Source: an uncultured Acidobacteriia bacterium
Lineage (GTDB): Bacteria > Acidobacteriota > Terriglobia > Bryobacterales > Bryobacteraceae
DNA length: 64,000 nucleotides
Assembly: GCA_903900705.1 (NCBI GenBank)
Contig: CAIUOG010000093.1
Coordinates: 1-64,000 of the forward strand
Direction: 5' to 3'
Shown here: positions 16,674 to 24,794 of the stretch, piece by piece
Position numbering within the stretch: position 1 is the stretch's first letter
Layout: every line of letters starts with the position of its first letter
The notes under the pieces: generated by a model
Told to the model about the DNA's origin: nothing
The model's database searches: none
The model's input: only the letters and a program-made list of their open reading frames with translations
Position numbers and translations under genes: made by a program

Positions 16674-17351
16674 TCAGGCGCCTTCGTGCAGGTTGTGATG
16701 AATGGCGTAAAGCGCCAGTTCCAGACGGTCGGAAACGCCCAGCTTGTCGAAGATGTTGTGCAGGTGGTTTTTCACCGTCTGCTCACTGATAAACATCCTC
16801 TCCGCCATTTCTTTATTCTTGAAGCCCTGCGCAACGAGAACCACGATTTCCCGCTCGCGCGTGCTGAGCGCTGAACTCTGGTCGCGAACACCCAGGCGCG
16901 ACGAAGCTCCGTTATTGCCGCCGCCCTTTTTCGCCAGACGCCGGATGACTTCCGCAGTGGTCAGACGGTCCAGCCAGAACTCACCCGCGTGCACTTTGCG
17001 GATGCTCTTCAGCAGCAGTTCCGTCGAGATCTGCTTCGGCACAATGCCGCAGCAGCCCTGTTTCACGGCTTCCACAAAATCGTCTTTCGCGTCTTCGGAA
17101 ATCAGCATAATCACGCGGGTGGCGAGCTTGCCTTCCTGAATCGCGTGAAAGACTTTCTGACTATTCGGGGAACTGGCCTGCCAACCCAGCAGGACAATAT
17201 CCGGCCGGCCTTTTCGAATTTGCTCTACAGCGGTAGCAGCGGAATCGGCGGCTGACAGTACCTGAAAGTCCGGCTGGGCGTCCAAAAGGTTAGACAGTCC
17301 ATCCCGGAAGAGACTATTGTCGTCGACGATTACGATGCGAATGTTAGCCAC
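16674..17351 (-). CDS. NarL/FixJ-family response regulator lacking the phospho-acceptor Asp
   Basis: This 225-aa protein has an N-terminal receiver domain (acidic pair Asp10-Asp11 in VIVDDNS, Ser85 in IMLIS, Lys106 in IVPKQ) and a LuxR-type HTH (LSTREREIVVLVAQGFKNKEMAERM, then SEQTVKNHLHNIFDKLG). The phospho-acceptor position is Gly56 (PDIVLLGWQAS) where Asp is normal, so it is probably an atypical receiver not switched by phosphorylation. It ends 2 bp from the convergent NtrX-type gene and is divergent from the TrmB-type gene. No kinase is adjacent on its strand. Control by expression level, ligand or dimerisation is inferred. Confidence 0.88.
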   Translation of the reverse strand: MANIRIVIVDDNSLFRDGLSNLLDAQPDFQVLSAADSAATAVEQIRKGRPDIVLLGWQASSPNSQKVFHAIQEGKLATRVIMLISEDAKDDFVEAVKQGCCGIVPKQISTELLLKSIRKVHAGEFWLDRLTTAEVIRRLAKKGGGNNGASSRLGVRDQSSALSTREREIVVLVAQGFKNKEMAERMFISEQTVKNHLHNIFDKLGVSDRLELALYAIHHNLHEGA

Positions 17352-17547
17352 AATGCGGTCAGCTTAAACGGCCCAAACAATTCCAAGTAAAACACTTATT
17401 CTTACGGAAGGCCGCTTCTACCCAAGTCTAGGGTTCTAGTACTTTAGTTGTCAAGGTACGGAATAGCCAAATTTACCTTCAATTTACAAATTGTGCGTTT
17501 TCCCTTGCATCCGGCATACCGGCATCGGATAGAGTTGAAAAGGCAAA
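17352..17547. promoter_or_regulatory. Divergent promoter region with AT-rich palindrome
   Basis: This 196-bp stretch separates the atypical response regulator (minus) from the TrmB-family gene (plus) and is clearly AT-richer than the flanks. A perfect inverted repeat CAATTT-AC-AAATTG lies at 17480-17493. Toward the TrmB gene, TTGCAT, a 17-bp spacer and GATAGA form a plausible weak promoter, with a CCGGCAT direct repeat in the spacer. The palindrome is a candidate operator for either neighbour. AAAAGG just before ATG 17548 is the ribosome binding site. Confidence 0.4.
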
Positions 17548-18372
17548 ATGACCAAGGACCCTGCGGAGATCGAATACCAGCGCTTTTGGCGCGGACTGCA
17601 ACAACTGGGGCTGAACGCTTATGAGGCGCGTTCCTATCTGGTGCTGCTGGGCCATTCGCGTTTCAAGGCTCTGGAACTGGCGCCGCGCGCGCATGTGCCA
17701 CGACAGAAAATATATGAAGTTCTGGACAGTCTGGTGGAGAAGGGTTTCGCGCAGATGGTGCAGGACCGGACAAAGTTGTTTTCGGCGGTCGGACCAAATC
17801 TCGCCATCCCCGCCTATCTCGCCCGCAAGCGCCAGTTAATGGAACATGAACTGACCGACCAGGCACGGTCCGCCAGTAATCTGATGGAAGATCTGAGCGG
17901 TCTCTACTCCGAGGGTAAAGGCGGCCGGGGAACACTGGATTTTCTTCGCATCGTCTCCGAACCCACGCAAACCGCCGCGGAATATCGCCGGATGTTGGGC
18001 GAGGTAAAGCAGGAATATCTCGAATTCTCGCGCCCGCCTTATGCGGTGGATCTTCTGGATGAAAAACTACTACGGGAGGCTCGACAAAAGGGCGTCTCCT
18101 GCAGACTGCTGATCGAATCCGGGTCGCTCGACGAACCCCACCGGCGTCGCCTGGCCGAGTATGCCGGCGCAGGCGTGGAGATCCGCGAGGCTGAATCGCT
18201 CCCGCTGAAACTGGCCCTTTTTGACGGACTCAGCGGACTGATCGCGCTGCTCGATCCGGTGATCAGCAAGCCTACCTGGACGTCGCTGGTCTTCGACCAT
18301 GCCGGTCTTGGAGAGGCTATGAAGCATCTCTTTGAAGACCGCTGGCAGCGGGCCACCACGTTCACGGAGTAA
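17548..18372 (+). CDS. TrmB-family transcriptional regulator
   Basis: This 274-aa protein has an N-terminal winged-helix DNA-binding domain (GLNAYEARSYLVLLG and PRQKIYEVLDSLVEKGF, residues about 20-70), a coiled segment around 95-125 and a C-terminal domain resembling the phospholipase-D-like sensor half of TrmB proteins (LDFLRIV, LIESGSL). TrmB regulators are best known from archaea, where they respond to sugars and control sugar uptake; bacterial members are mostly uncharacterised. No sugar gene is adjacent except a glycosyltransferase on the opposite strand. The C-terminus and stop lie in a tandem 16-bp duplication. Confidence 0.78.
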   Translation: MTKDPAEIEYQRFWRGLQQLGLNAYEARSYLVLLGHSRFKALELAPRAHVPRQKIYEVLDSLVEKGFAQMVQDRTKLFSAVGPNLAIPAYLARKRQLMEHELTDQARSASNLMEDLSGLYSEGKGGRGTLDFLRIVSEPTQTAAEYRRMLGEVKQEYLEFSRPPYAVDLLDEKLLREARQKGVSCRLLIESGSLDEPHRRRLAEYAGAGVEIREAESLPLKLALFDGLSGLIALLDPVISKPTWTSLVFDHAGLGEAMKHLFEDRWQRATTFTE

Positions 18373-18390
18373 TCCGTTCACGGAGTAATC
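18359..18390. repeat. Perfect 16-bp tandem duplication across two stop codons
   Basis: CGTTCACGGAGTAATC occurs at 18359-18374 and again, immediately adjacent, at 18375-18390. The first copy holds the TAA stop of the TrmB-family gene. The second contributes the first two bases of the minus-strand stop (TCA on plus, 18389-18391) of the convergent glycosyltransferase. It looks like a recent slippage or duplication that separates two converging reading frames. Confidence 0.9.
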
Positions 18391-19357
18391 AGCCGGCGAC
18401 TTTGTCGCGGCGTCTCTGCGTCAGAATCTCCCGCACCGCGTAGATCCGGCGGTTCTGAGATTCGAAATAGGTCCGCATGACCAGCTCGCCAATCAGTCCG
18501 GTACTGAACATCATCAGGCCCGCCAGCAGCAGCAGGGAACCGGCGATCATCATGGGCCCGTGCTCGATGAAGATGTCCATTTGCCGCCAGAGCTTCACAA
18601 ACAGGCAGTAGGCCAGCATGGACGACCCGAGCAGCGTTCCCGCCAGACCGAGCGCTCCGAAGAAGTGCATGGGGCGCGTGAAGTACTTCAGCAGAAACCG
18701 GATGGTGAGGATGTCGAACAGCACGCGGAAGGTGCGGCTCAGCCCGTAGTGGGACTCGCCGGAGGCGCGCGGCGTATTCTGAATCGGCACCTCGACGACG
18801 CGGGCGCCGTAGAAACTGGCGAGAGCCGGGATGAACCGGTGCAGCTCGCCATAGAGGTGAACGTCTTTCAGAACTTCCGCCCGGTAGGCTTTGAAGGTGG
18901 TTCCGAAATCCCGCAGGTCAATGCCGGACGCCTTGGACATGAGCCAGTTGGCGATGCGCGACGGAATTTTCCGGGTGATGGCGTTATCGACGCGCTCTTT
19001 CCGCCAGCCACTGGCGATGTCGTAACCTTCATCGATCTTCGCGAGCAGGGCCGGGATGTCTTCCGGCGCATGTTGCAGATCCCCATCCATGGCGATGACG
19101 ACGTCGCCCTGCGCTTCGTGAAAACCGGCCGAGAGGGCCGCGGTCTGGCCGAAGTTCCGGCGCAAACGGATTACCTTGAGGTGCGAATCGGTCTGGACGA
19201 GATTGGCCAGCAACTCGAAGCTGCGGTCGGTGGAAGCGTCGTCAATCAGCAGAATCTCATAGGGCCGATGAATCAGTTGCAGGACAGCCGTGAGGCGGTC
19301 GTACAAAGGCAGAATCGAGTGCTCTTCGTTATGAATGGGGACAACAATCGACAGCAT
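18389..19357 (-). CDS. Family 2 glycosyltransferase, GtrB/ArnC/DPM1 type
   Basis: This 322-aa protein has a GT-A catalytic domain (SIVVPIHNEE at the start, LLIDDASTD near residue 39, DGDLQHAPEDIP near 93 with the metal-binding acidic residues). Two C-terminal membrane helices follow (ALGLAGTLLGSSMLAYCLF and MIAGSLLLLAGLMMFSTGLIG). This is the layout of polyprenyl-phosphate glycosyltransferases that load glucose, mannose or aminoarabinose onto a lipid carrier on the cytoplasmic face. I prefer ATG at 19357 over the overlapping GTG because AAGGA lies about 8 bases upstream. It is convergent with the TrmB-type gene. Confidence 0.88.
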   Translation of the reverse strand: MLSIVVPIHNEEHSILPLYDRLTAVLQLIHRPYEILLIDDASTDRSFELLANLVQTDSHLKVIRLRRNFGQTAALSAGFHEAQGDVVIAMDGDLQHAPEDIPALLAKIDEGYDIASGWRKERVDNAITRKIPSRIANWLMSKASGIDLRDFGTTFKAYRAEVLKDVHLYGELHRFIPALASFYGARVVEVPIQNTPRASGESHYGLSRTFRVLFDILTIRFLLKYFTRPMHFFGALGLAGTLLGSSMLAYCLFVKLWRQMDIFIEHGPMMIAGSLLLLAGLMMFSTGLIGELVMRTYFESQNRRIYAVREILTQRRRDKVAG

Positions 19358-19441
19358 CACGTTTTCCTTGTTCTCCTCCGATGCACCGGACCCGCGGCGG
19401 GGTTTCGGTTATCTTCGCTGAAGTTGCTTAAGTTATCTTGA

Positions 19442-19984
19442 ATGGCAGTGGATACCCGCATACCGTTTCGCGCGACAACCGCCGCCGCGCCGTACGAAAA
19501 CATCCGGCCTTTGCCCGTGAGCGTACTGCTGGAGAACGTTCGCAGCCTGTACAACGTGGGGGCGTTCTTCCGGACGGGGGACGCGGCGGGCATCGCCAAG
19601 CTGTTCCTGGCCGGAATCACGGGCTACCCGCCGCAAAACATGATATCCAAGACAGCCCTCGGAGCGGAAGACACCGTTGCTTGGGAGCATACGCGCGAGC
19701 CGGTGGAACTGATCCGGCGGTTGCGCGCCGATGGCCATGAGATCGCGGCCATCGAGACCAGTGTGCACGCGGTGGATCTGTTCGACTGGCAGCCGCGCTT
19801 TCCAGTTTGTGTACTTTTCGGGCATGAGACCGAGGGCGTGACGCCGGAAGTGGGAGCGCTGGCCGACACACACGTGAGAATCCCCATGCTGGGCGTCAAG
19901 CACTCGCTGAATGTGGCAACGGCGGGCGGCGTGGTGCTCTACGAACTGCTGCGGAAGTTCCGGAATCTGCGGACGGGAATCTGA
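19442..19984 (+). CDS. TrmH/SpoU-family RNA 2'-O-methyltransferase
   Basis: This 180-aa SPOUT methyltransferase has all three family motifs: motif 1 NVRSLYNVGAFFRT (about 33-46), motif 2 VLFGHETEGV (about 122-131) and motif 3 IPMLGVKHSLNVATAGGVVLYE (about 145-167), which form the trefoil knot and AdoMet site. It lacks an N-terminal RNA-binding extension, so the target (tRNA or rRNA ribose) is undefined. It is divergent from the glycosyltransferase and precedes the radical SAM gene by 13 bp, so the two are likely co-transcribed. Confidence 0.88.
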   Translation: MAVDTRIPFRATTAAAPYENIRPLPVSVLLENVRSLYNVGAFFRTGDAAGIAKLFLAGITGYPPQNMISKTALGAEDTVAWEHTREPVELIRRLRADGHEIAAIETSVHAVDLFDWQPRFPVCVLFGHETEGVTPEVGALADTHVRIPMLGVKHSLNVATAGGVVLYELLRKFRNLRTGI

Positions 19985-19997
19985 AAGGATAATCGAC

Positions 19998-21209
19998 GTG
20001 ACCGCGCGGGAAAAGCTGACCATACTGGCGGATGCGGCGAAGTACGACGCCACCTGCGCCGGCGCCGGTCCCCTGCCCGAGCCAGAGACCCCGGGCGTCT
20101 CCATTACGCGCGGCGCAGAGGGCCGCGCCACGGCGCTGCTCCGCATCCTGCTGACCAATTACTGCATTTATGACTGCGCGTATTGCGTGAGCCGGGTGAG
20201 CAATGACCCGCCGCGGGCGCGCTTCACGCCGGACGAAGTCGCGAACCTGACCATGGATTACTTCCGGCGCGGCCTGATCCAGGGCCTGTTCCTCAGTTCC
20301 GGCGTGGTGCAGAGCCCCGATTACACGATGGAACAGATGATCGAAGCGGCACGACTGCTGCGCGAGGACAAGCTGTTCGGAGGCTATATCCATCTGAAAG
20401 CGGTGCCGGGCGCGTCGCCGGAGTTGCTGGGCATTGCGGGCAGATATGCCAACCGTCTCAGCGCGAATATCGAACTGCCGCGCGCGGAAGATCTGATCCA
20501 GCTGGGTTCGGCCAGAACGCACGAGCAAGTTGAACAATCGATGGACAGGATTCACCAGCGCGTACTTGAAACCGGCGGGCGGAGGCCCAAAGGCGTGGCG
20601 AAACCCTTCTTCGCGCCTTCCGGACAGACCACACAAATGATGGTGGGGGCGACGGCGGCGACGGACCGCGACATTCTGCTCAAAGCCGCCGCGCTCTATT
20701 CGCGGCATGACCTGCGCCGCGTCTACTATTCCGGCTTCACTCCCGTGCCCGGCATGAACCGGGAGCGGCCGCCCGCGGTGCGGGAACACCGCCTCTACCA
20801 GGCCGACTGGCTGTTCCGGTTCTACTCGTTCGCACCCGCGGAACTGGCGACGGAGGACGACGGCAACCTCTCGCTGACGGAAGATCCAAAGCTCGCCTGG
20901 GCCCTCCAAAACCGGGGCTTCTACCCGGTGGATGTGAACGCGGCTTCGCGCGAAGCCCTGCTGCGCGTGCCCGGACTGGGGGTGAGAAACGCCGAGCGAA
21001 TCCTGCGGCTGCGGCGGTTCCACAAGGTAACCGTCGAGGACCTGCGCCGCCTGCGGGTGGCCCTGCGGAAGGCTCTGCCGTTTCTGGTGGCGGCGGACGG
21101 CTGGGAGGTTTCCGACCCGGAAAGCGCCACGCTCGCGACGAAGCTGCGCCGACCCGAACAAATGGAACTCTTTGAAGCGGAGAGCGCCGCCGTCACCGGT
21201 CAGTTCTGA
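19998..21209 (+). CDS. Putative DNA modification/repair radical SAM protein with helix-hairpin-helix tail
   Basis: The track start lies inside the previous gene. GTG at 19998 with AAGGA 9 bases upstream gives 403 aa. The radical SAM cluster motif is CIYDCAYC (CxxxCxxC) near residue 55. A radical SAM barrel follows, and the C-terminus carries a helix-hairpin-helix DNA-binding element (NAASREALLRVPGLGVRNAERIL). The order and length match the uncharacterised family described as putative DNA modification/repair radical SAM protein, usually encoded beside a second repair-like protein (TIGR03915 type), which is absent here. The last 10 bp overlap the convergent oxidoreductase gene. Confidence 0.82.
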   Translation: MTAREKLTILADAAKYDATCAGAGPLPEPETPGVSITRGAEGRATALLRILLTNYCIYDCAYCVSRVSNDPPRARFTPDEVANLTMDYFRRGLIQGLFLSSGVVQSPDYTMEQMIEAARLLREDKLFGGYIHLKAVPGASPELLGIAGRYANRLSANIELPRAEDLIQLGSARTHEQVEQSMDRIHQRVLETGGRRPKGVAKPFFAPSGQTTQMMVGATAATDRDILLKAAALYSRHDLRRVYYSGFTPVPGMNRERPPAVREHRLYQADWLFRFYSFAPAELATEDDGNLSLTEDPKLAWALQNRGFYPVDVNAASREALLRVPGLGVRNAERILRLRRFHKVTVEDLRRLRVALRKALPFLVAADGWEVSDPESATLATKLRRPEQMELFEAESAAVTGQF

Positions 21210-22501
21210 CGAAGCCGCTTCGCCATCTGCTCCGCCAGTTTGATATTGAACTCCGCAATATTGAAGACGGACTCATGGGAGAATGTCGCGCCGCTGTACC
21301 AAACGTTGTCCACACCCTGCATGGCCTCCATCTCGCGAACCATGCCGGACGCGATGGCTTCCGGCGTGAGCGTGGGGCAGTATTTCCAGCGCTTCCGCAG
21401 AAGCACTTCCTTGACGCATCCACCCATTTCCGCAATGTCCTCCCGCAGCGTTGTGAGGGCCTGTTCGTCAGAAACCGAGGCGTTCGTGTACTGATAAGTC
21501 ACGTAGACATCGGGACGGTCCGGCGGCAGACCCGGAACCTTGTCGCCCGTCCGGCGCGCGCCGAGGATGTGACCGAACCGCGAGCCGCCCGCCTCCAGAG
21601 TGTTGGTCTCATAAAAAAAGGTATCCCAGTCGCGAAACCAGCCTTCGGCCACCACCAGCGTGGTGATCACGCCGTGCCACTCCACCTGGGCGGCAACACG
21701 CTGCGCCGCGGGGGACAGTTCCATCCAGTTGCATTCATCGAGAGGCGTGGTAACCACCAGATGGTCCACGGTTTCCGCGCCCTGTGAGGTTTCCACTCGA
21801 TAGCGCGCCCCCTCGCGGACCACGCGCTGAATTCCCGCGCCGTACCGGACATCCATGGTGGCGGCCATTCGTTCCCAGAGCACAGCCCAGCCTTCCGCAG
21901 GCTCGTACATTTGGCCTTTCGACGCGGCGCGGATGAGTCCAGGCGTAGTCCAGCGGAGTCCGTTCAGGGCAGGAACCTGGTGCAACGCGCCGTAGCCCAT
22001 CACGGTCATCGAGCGTAGTGCGAACCGGTAAATGGAGTTGTAGCCGCGCTCCGTCAGCCACTGGCCGTACGGCTGACTCAGTTCCCGGTCCACTTTTGCT
22101 CGCCCGGCAGCCGTGCGCGCGCGAACAGAATAGCCGAAACAGGCTCGGGTGTAACGCAGCAATTCCCGGTAACTCGCCAGACGGCCTGCGTGGTTGACGT
22201 AATCCCGGAAGTCGACGATGGAGCCGTCACGGAGCAGAGCGGCACTCTTCTTCAATTGAAAGAGGCCAACGCCGTAGTGCCGGAGCCACTCCTTCACGAC
22301 TCCATAGCTTCCGGCGGCGTAGCAGGTGCCCATTTCATGCGCCAGCCCCTGCCAGTTCCAGCTGAAGGACTTGCCGCCGACGCGATCCGTGCGCTCGAAT
22401 ATGACGACGTTCCCAACGCCCTGATCTTTCAGCAATCGGGCGAGGCTGACTCCTCCGGGGCCGGCGCCGACGATCCCGATTCGTGACTCCGAGTTTTGCA
22501 T
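21200..22501 (-). CDS. FAD-dependent amine-oxidase-like oxidoreductase
   Basis: The track start at 22651 would extend into the upstream gene. ATG at 22501 gives 433 aa beginning MQNSESRIGIVGAGPGG, with the dinucleotide-binding GxGxxG at the very N-terminus and IFERTDRVGGKS for FAD. C-terminal VDNVWYSGATFSHES is the second FAD-contact region of the amine-oxidase/phytoene-desaturase superfamily. The substrate is unknown. The stop of the large membrane protein lies 4 bp upstream, so the two form a minus-strand operon. Activity on a lipid, isoprenoid or sugar nucleotide is only a guess. Confidence 0.78.
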   Translation of the reverse strand: MQNSESRIGIVGAGPGGVSLARLLKDQGVGNVVIFERTDRVGGKSFSWNWQGLAHEMGTCYAAGSYGVVKEWLRHYGVGLFQLKKSAALLRDGSIVDFRDYVNHAGRLASYRELLRYTRACFGYSVRARTAAGRAKVDRELSQPYGQWLTERGYNSIYRFALRSMTVMGYGALHQVPALNGLRWTTPGLIRAASKGQMYEPAEGWAVLWERMAATMDVRYGAGIQRVVREGARYRVETSQGAETVDHLVVTTPLDECNWMELSPAAQRVAAQVEWHGVITTLVVAEGWFRDWDTFFYETNTLEAGGSRFGHILGARRTGDKVPGLPPDRPDVYVTYQYTNASVSDEQALTTLREDIAEMGGCVKEVLLRKRWKYCPTLTPEAIASGMVREMEAMQGVDNVWYSGATFSHESVFNIAEFNIKLAEQMAKRLRQN

Positions 22502-22505
22502 GGTT

Positions 22506-24539
22506 TCATACAGAATAAGCCGAGGACCTGAAAACCGATGCCGCCAGCAGGCTGAACAGCGCCAACATACTGACAATGCGACAGATCCAGGCTTCGGCGG
22601 TAACGCCGAAGGAAGCCTCAACCACGCAGGTTCCCTCGCAGGCCGGTTCAAGGATCATCTGCCCCAGCCCGTCGCCCCGCACCGGAATCGGCCGCCCGGA
22701 GACGGTCGCTTTCCAACCGGGCATCCACGTCATCTGGACTGAAATCACCTGCTCGCGGCGAAGTGGGGCGACTACCCGAAAGCGGGAGTTGCCGGAGAGT
22801 CTGAATTGAGCCGTTGGCAGCGAGGGGTCGTCAAGCGCGGCCACCCACGCGCGGGCGGGGTCGGTATCGAGACCGTGCAGCGGCTTTCGGGTCACAACGG
22901 CGCTCTTCGGAATGACGTGCGCCAGGGATTTCGAGCGCAACGGCACGGCGTAAATCGTATCGTCCTCTTCGTGCCAGAGGACCGGCAGCAGACCCTCGAA
23001 TTTGTGTGGCCGGGCGATGGGATGGTAGGTTTCCCGTGATTTTTCGCCGGGTACCACAATCGCCTGGACGCCGAAGGCCTTCAGCCAGAACAGGGAGATT
23101 TCACCGTCTTTCGCGCCCGCGCCGTCGCCCGTATTGATCTCGTAGAGACTGACGAGGTTCATCCAGTTGGGTACCTGCGGCTCATGTCCGCCGCCCAGCT
23201 GGGGATTGTCGGTGAACACGTTGTAGAGAAACTGCGTGTCGCCGGCGACCATGGCCCGTCCGCCGGGCAGATTGCGGTCGAGCCAGTTCGCGGTCTTCGC
23301 CTCGATGGTCCGGCTGATATCGAGAGGCTGCAGGATATTGCGCGCGTAGTGGCGGTACACCCGGGCCTCCGCGATTCCGGCCAACACCAGCAGCCCAATG
23401 GCGGCGTATTGCAAACGCCGCGGCGCAAGGCGACTGCCCAGGGAACAGACAGCCGCACAGAACAGGGCAAGCGCCATTTCCAGTTCCAGCTGATACCGGT
23501 TCCCCTGGGGCACCAACGACACTCCGGCCAGGAAATATGCCACCGGGAAAACTACCATCCACGGGGCAAAGAGCGCGGCAAAGCGTTCAAAAGGCGGGAG
23601 TTTCCGGGTTAGCCTCCACAGCAGCGCCACGGTGGCCAGCAGCAGGAGAAGAAAGCCCAGGGCCCGGAAGTCGCCGCTGAACGCACCCCTCGCGCCCCAC
23701 TGGTCCTTTGTAATCAGCCGGAGGAGCGACGGTGGCAGCCACGGACTCGCCCAGCAGTAGGCCGTCACGCCGGCCACCGCCAGCAGGGGGAAACCGCGAC
23801 CCAACGCGAGCGCGATACAGATGCCGCCCAGCGCCAGATCCACCGCGCCGAAGGCGTTGGTGAGAACCACGGAGGCGGAGAACACCACCGCACCCACGAG
23901 GCTCGCGGCATCCCGCCGTTCGAACAGCCGCCGGAGAAAAAGCAAAGCCAGTGGCAGCAGAGTCAGCGCGAGGATGTGCGGGTCTTCGGCATAGTGAATC
24001 AGATTGTAAAGCCGCAGGGGAACCCAGTGCCCATCGGGCCAGCCGTTGCCTGCGGCGCCGTTGCCTGCGGAGATCGAGACCCGCAGCACCGGAATCAGCA
24101 GTTCGGCAAACGAGGTGAGCGAGTAAACCAGGCCGGCGGTCAGGCTCACGGCGAGCGATTCCGACCAGTCCCACGCGAACCAGAAGAGCGTCACGGGCCC
24201 GAGCGCGTACCCCACGGCCAGAACAAAATGAAAGGCGCGCTCCACGCTCCAGCCGGTCACCCAGCCGGTGGCGGCCGCCAGAAACGGCAGCAGCGGCTGG
24301 TAGGCGTTTTCAATCGGCATGCCGCCATCGAACCAGGGAAACCAGCGGAGGTCTGTGAAGTTTTCGCGGTAAAACCGGCTGATGGCCACGAACGCGCCTT
24401 CGTTGGAACTGAGGTTGTGCAGGAATTCCGCACGGAACAGTTCCCGGCAAATCCAGGCATTCAGCGCAAAGAGCGCCACAGCGCCCAGAAGGACCCGGAA
24501 TTTACGCGGCATCAGCTTCCCCATTATGCAATCCGACAA
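22506..24539 (-). CDS. Large polytopic membrane protein (YfhO / PTPS-related membrane family)
   Basis: This 677-aa protein has about 12-13 hydrophobic segments, starting with LLGAVALFALNAWICRELF and ending with SMLALFSLLAASVF. There is an acidic first loop with ENFTDLRWFPWFDGGMPIENAYQPLLPF. A soluble C-terminal region (about 440-630) has beta-rich character (VISVQMTWMPGWKATVSG, like the C-terminal YfhO domain). The pattern resembles GT-C-fold glycosyltransferases and the membrane family named after 6-pyruvoyl-tetrahydropterin-synthase-related domains. A role in polyprenyl-linked glycan transfer is inferred. ATG choice among the first ten codons is uncertain. Confidence 0.65.
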   Translation of the reverse strand: MSDCIMGKLMPRKFRVLLGAVALFALNAWICRELFRAEFLHNLSSNEGAFVAISRFYRENFTDLRWFPWFDGGMPIENAYQPLLPFLAAATGWVTGWSVERAFHFVLAVGYALGPVTLFWFAWDWSESLAVSLTAGLVYSLTSFAELLIPVLRVSISAGNGAAGNGWPDGHWVPLRLYNLIHYAEDPHILALTLLPLALLFLRRLFERRDAASLVGAVVFSASVVLTNAFGAVDLALGGICIALALGRGFPLLAVAGVTAYCWASPWLPPSLLRLITKDQWGARGAFSGDFRALGFLLLLLATVALLWRLTRKLPPFERFAALFAPWMVVFPVAYFLAGVSLVPQGNRYQLELEMALALFCAAVCSLGSRLAPRRLQYAAIGLLVLAGIAEARVYRHYARNILQPLDISRTIEAKTANWLDRNLPGGRAMVAGDTQFLYNVFTDNPQLGGGHEPQVPNWMNLVSLYEINTGDGAGAKDGEISLFWLKAFGVQAIVVPGEKSRETYHPIARPHKFEGLLPVLWHEEDDTIYAVPLRSKSLAHVIPKSAVVTRKPLHGLDTDPARAWVAALDDPSLPTAQFRLSGNSRFRVVAPLRREQVISVQMTWMPGWKATVSGRPIPVRGDGLGQMILEPACEGTCVVEASFGVTAEAWICRIVSMLALFSLLAASVFRSSAYSV

Positions 24540-24794
24540 ACAAGCTCCCGCCGGAGCCGTGATATGCTCACCAGCATAAGAGGGACATGCGCCTTCGCCC
24601 GTCCAAAGGTTTTTCGCGGTCCCCGTTCCCGCCGCCCCCCAGTCGGAAGGATTTCTCTGTCCGGAAGCCCATGCAAAACTTTACGCGTGATGCTGTTGCG
24701 GCAGCATCGGTGAATGAAGGATCATTTCCACACGACGTATTCATGACAACCTTTGCGGCCGGCGTACGTCACTAAAGTAATCGGGTAGCCCAAC
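24540..24794. other. 255-bp intergenic region before the MoxR/VWA operon
   Basis: This divergent region probably holds promoters for the membrane-protein operon (minus) and the seven-gene VWA operon (plus). A 62-codon plus-strand ORF (24587-24775, MRLRPSKGFSRSPF...) has GAGGGAC before its ATG. Its basic, Pro/Ser-rich product lacks any recognisable pattern and I do not call it. No clear -35/-10 pair or terminator was found. Confidence 0.35.

Noticed and set aside
24587-24775. 62-aa plus-strand ORF with GAGGGAC before ATG
   Set aside because: Pro/Ser/Arg-rich product without pattern, in a divergent promoter region; not enough support for a gene call.
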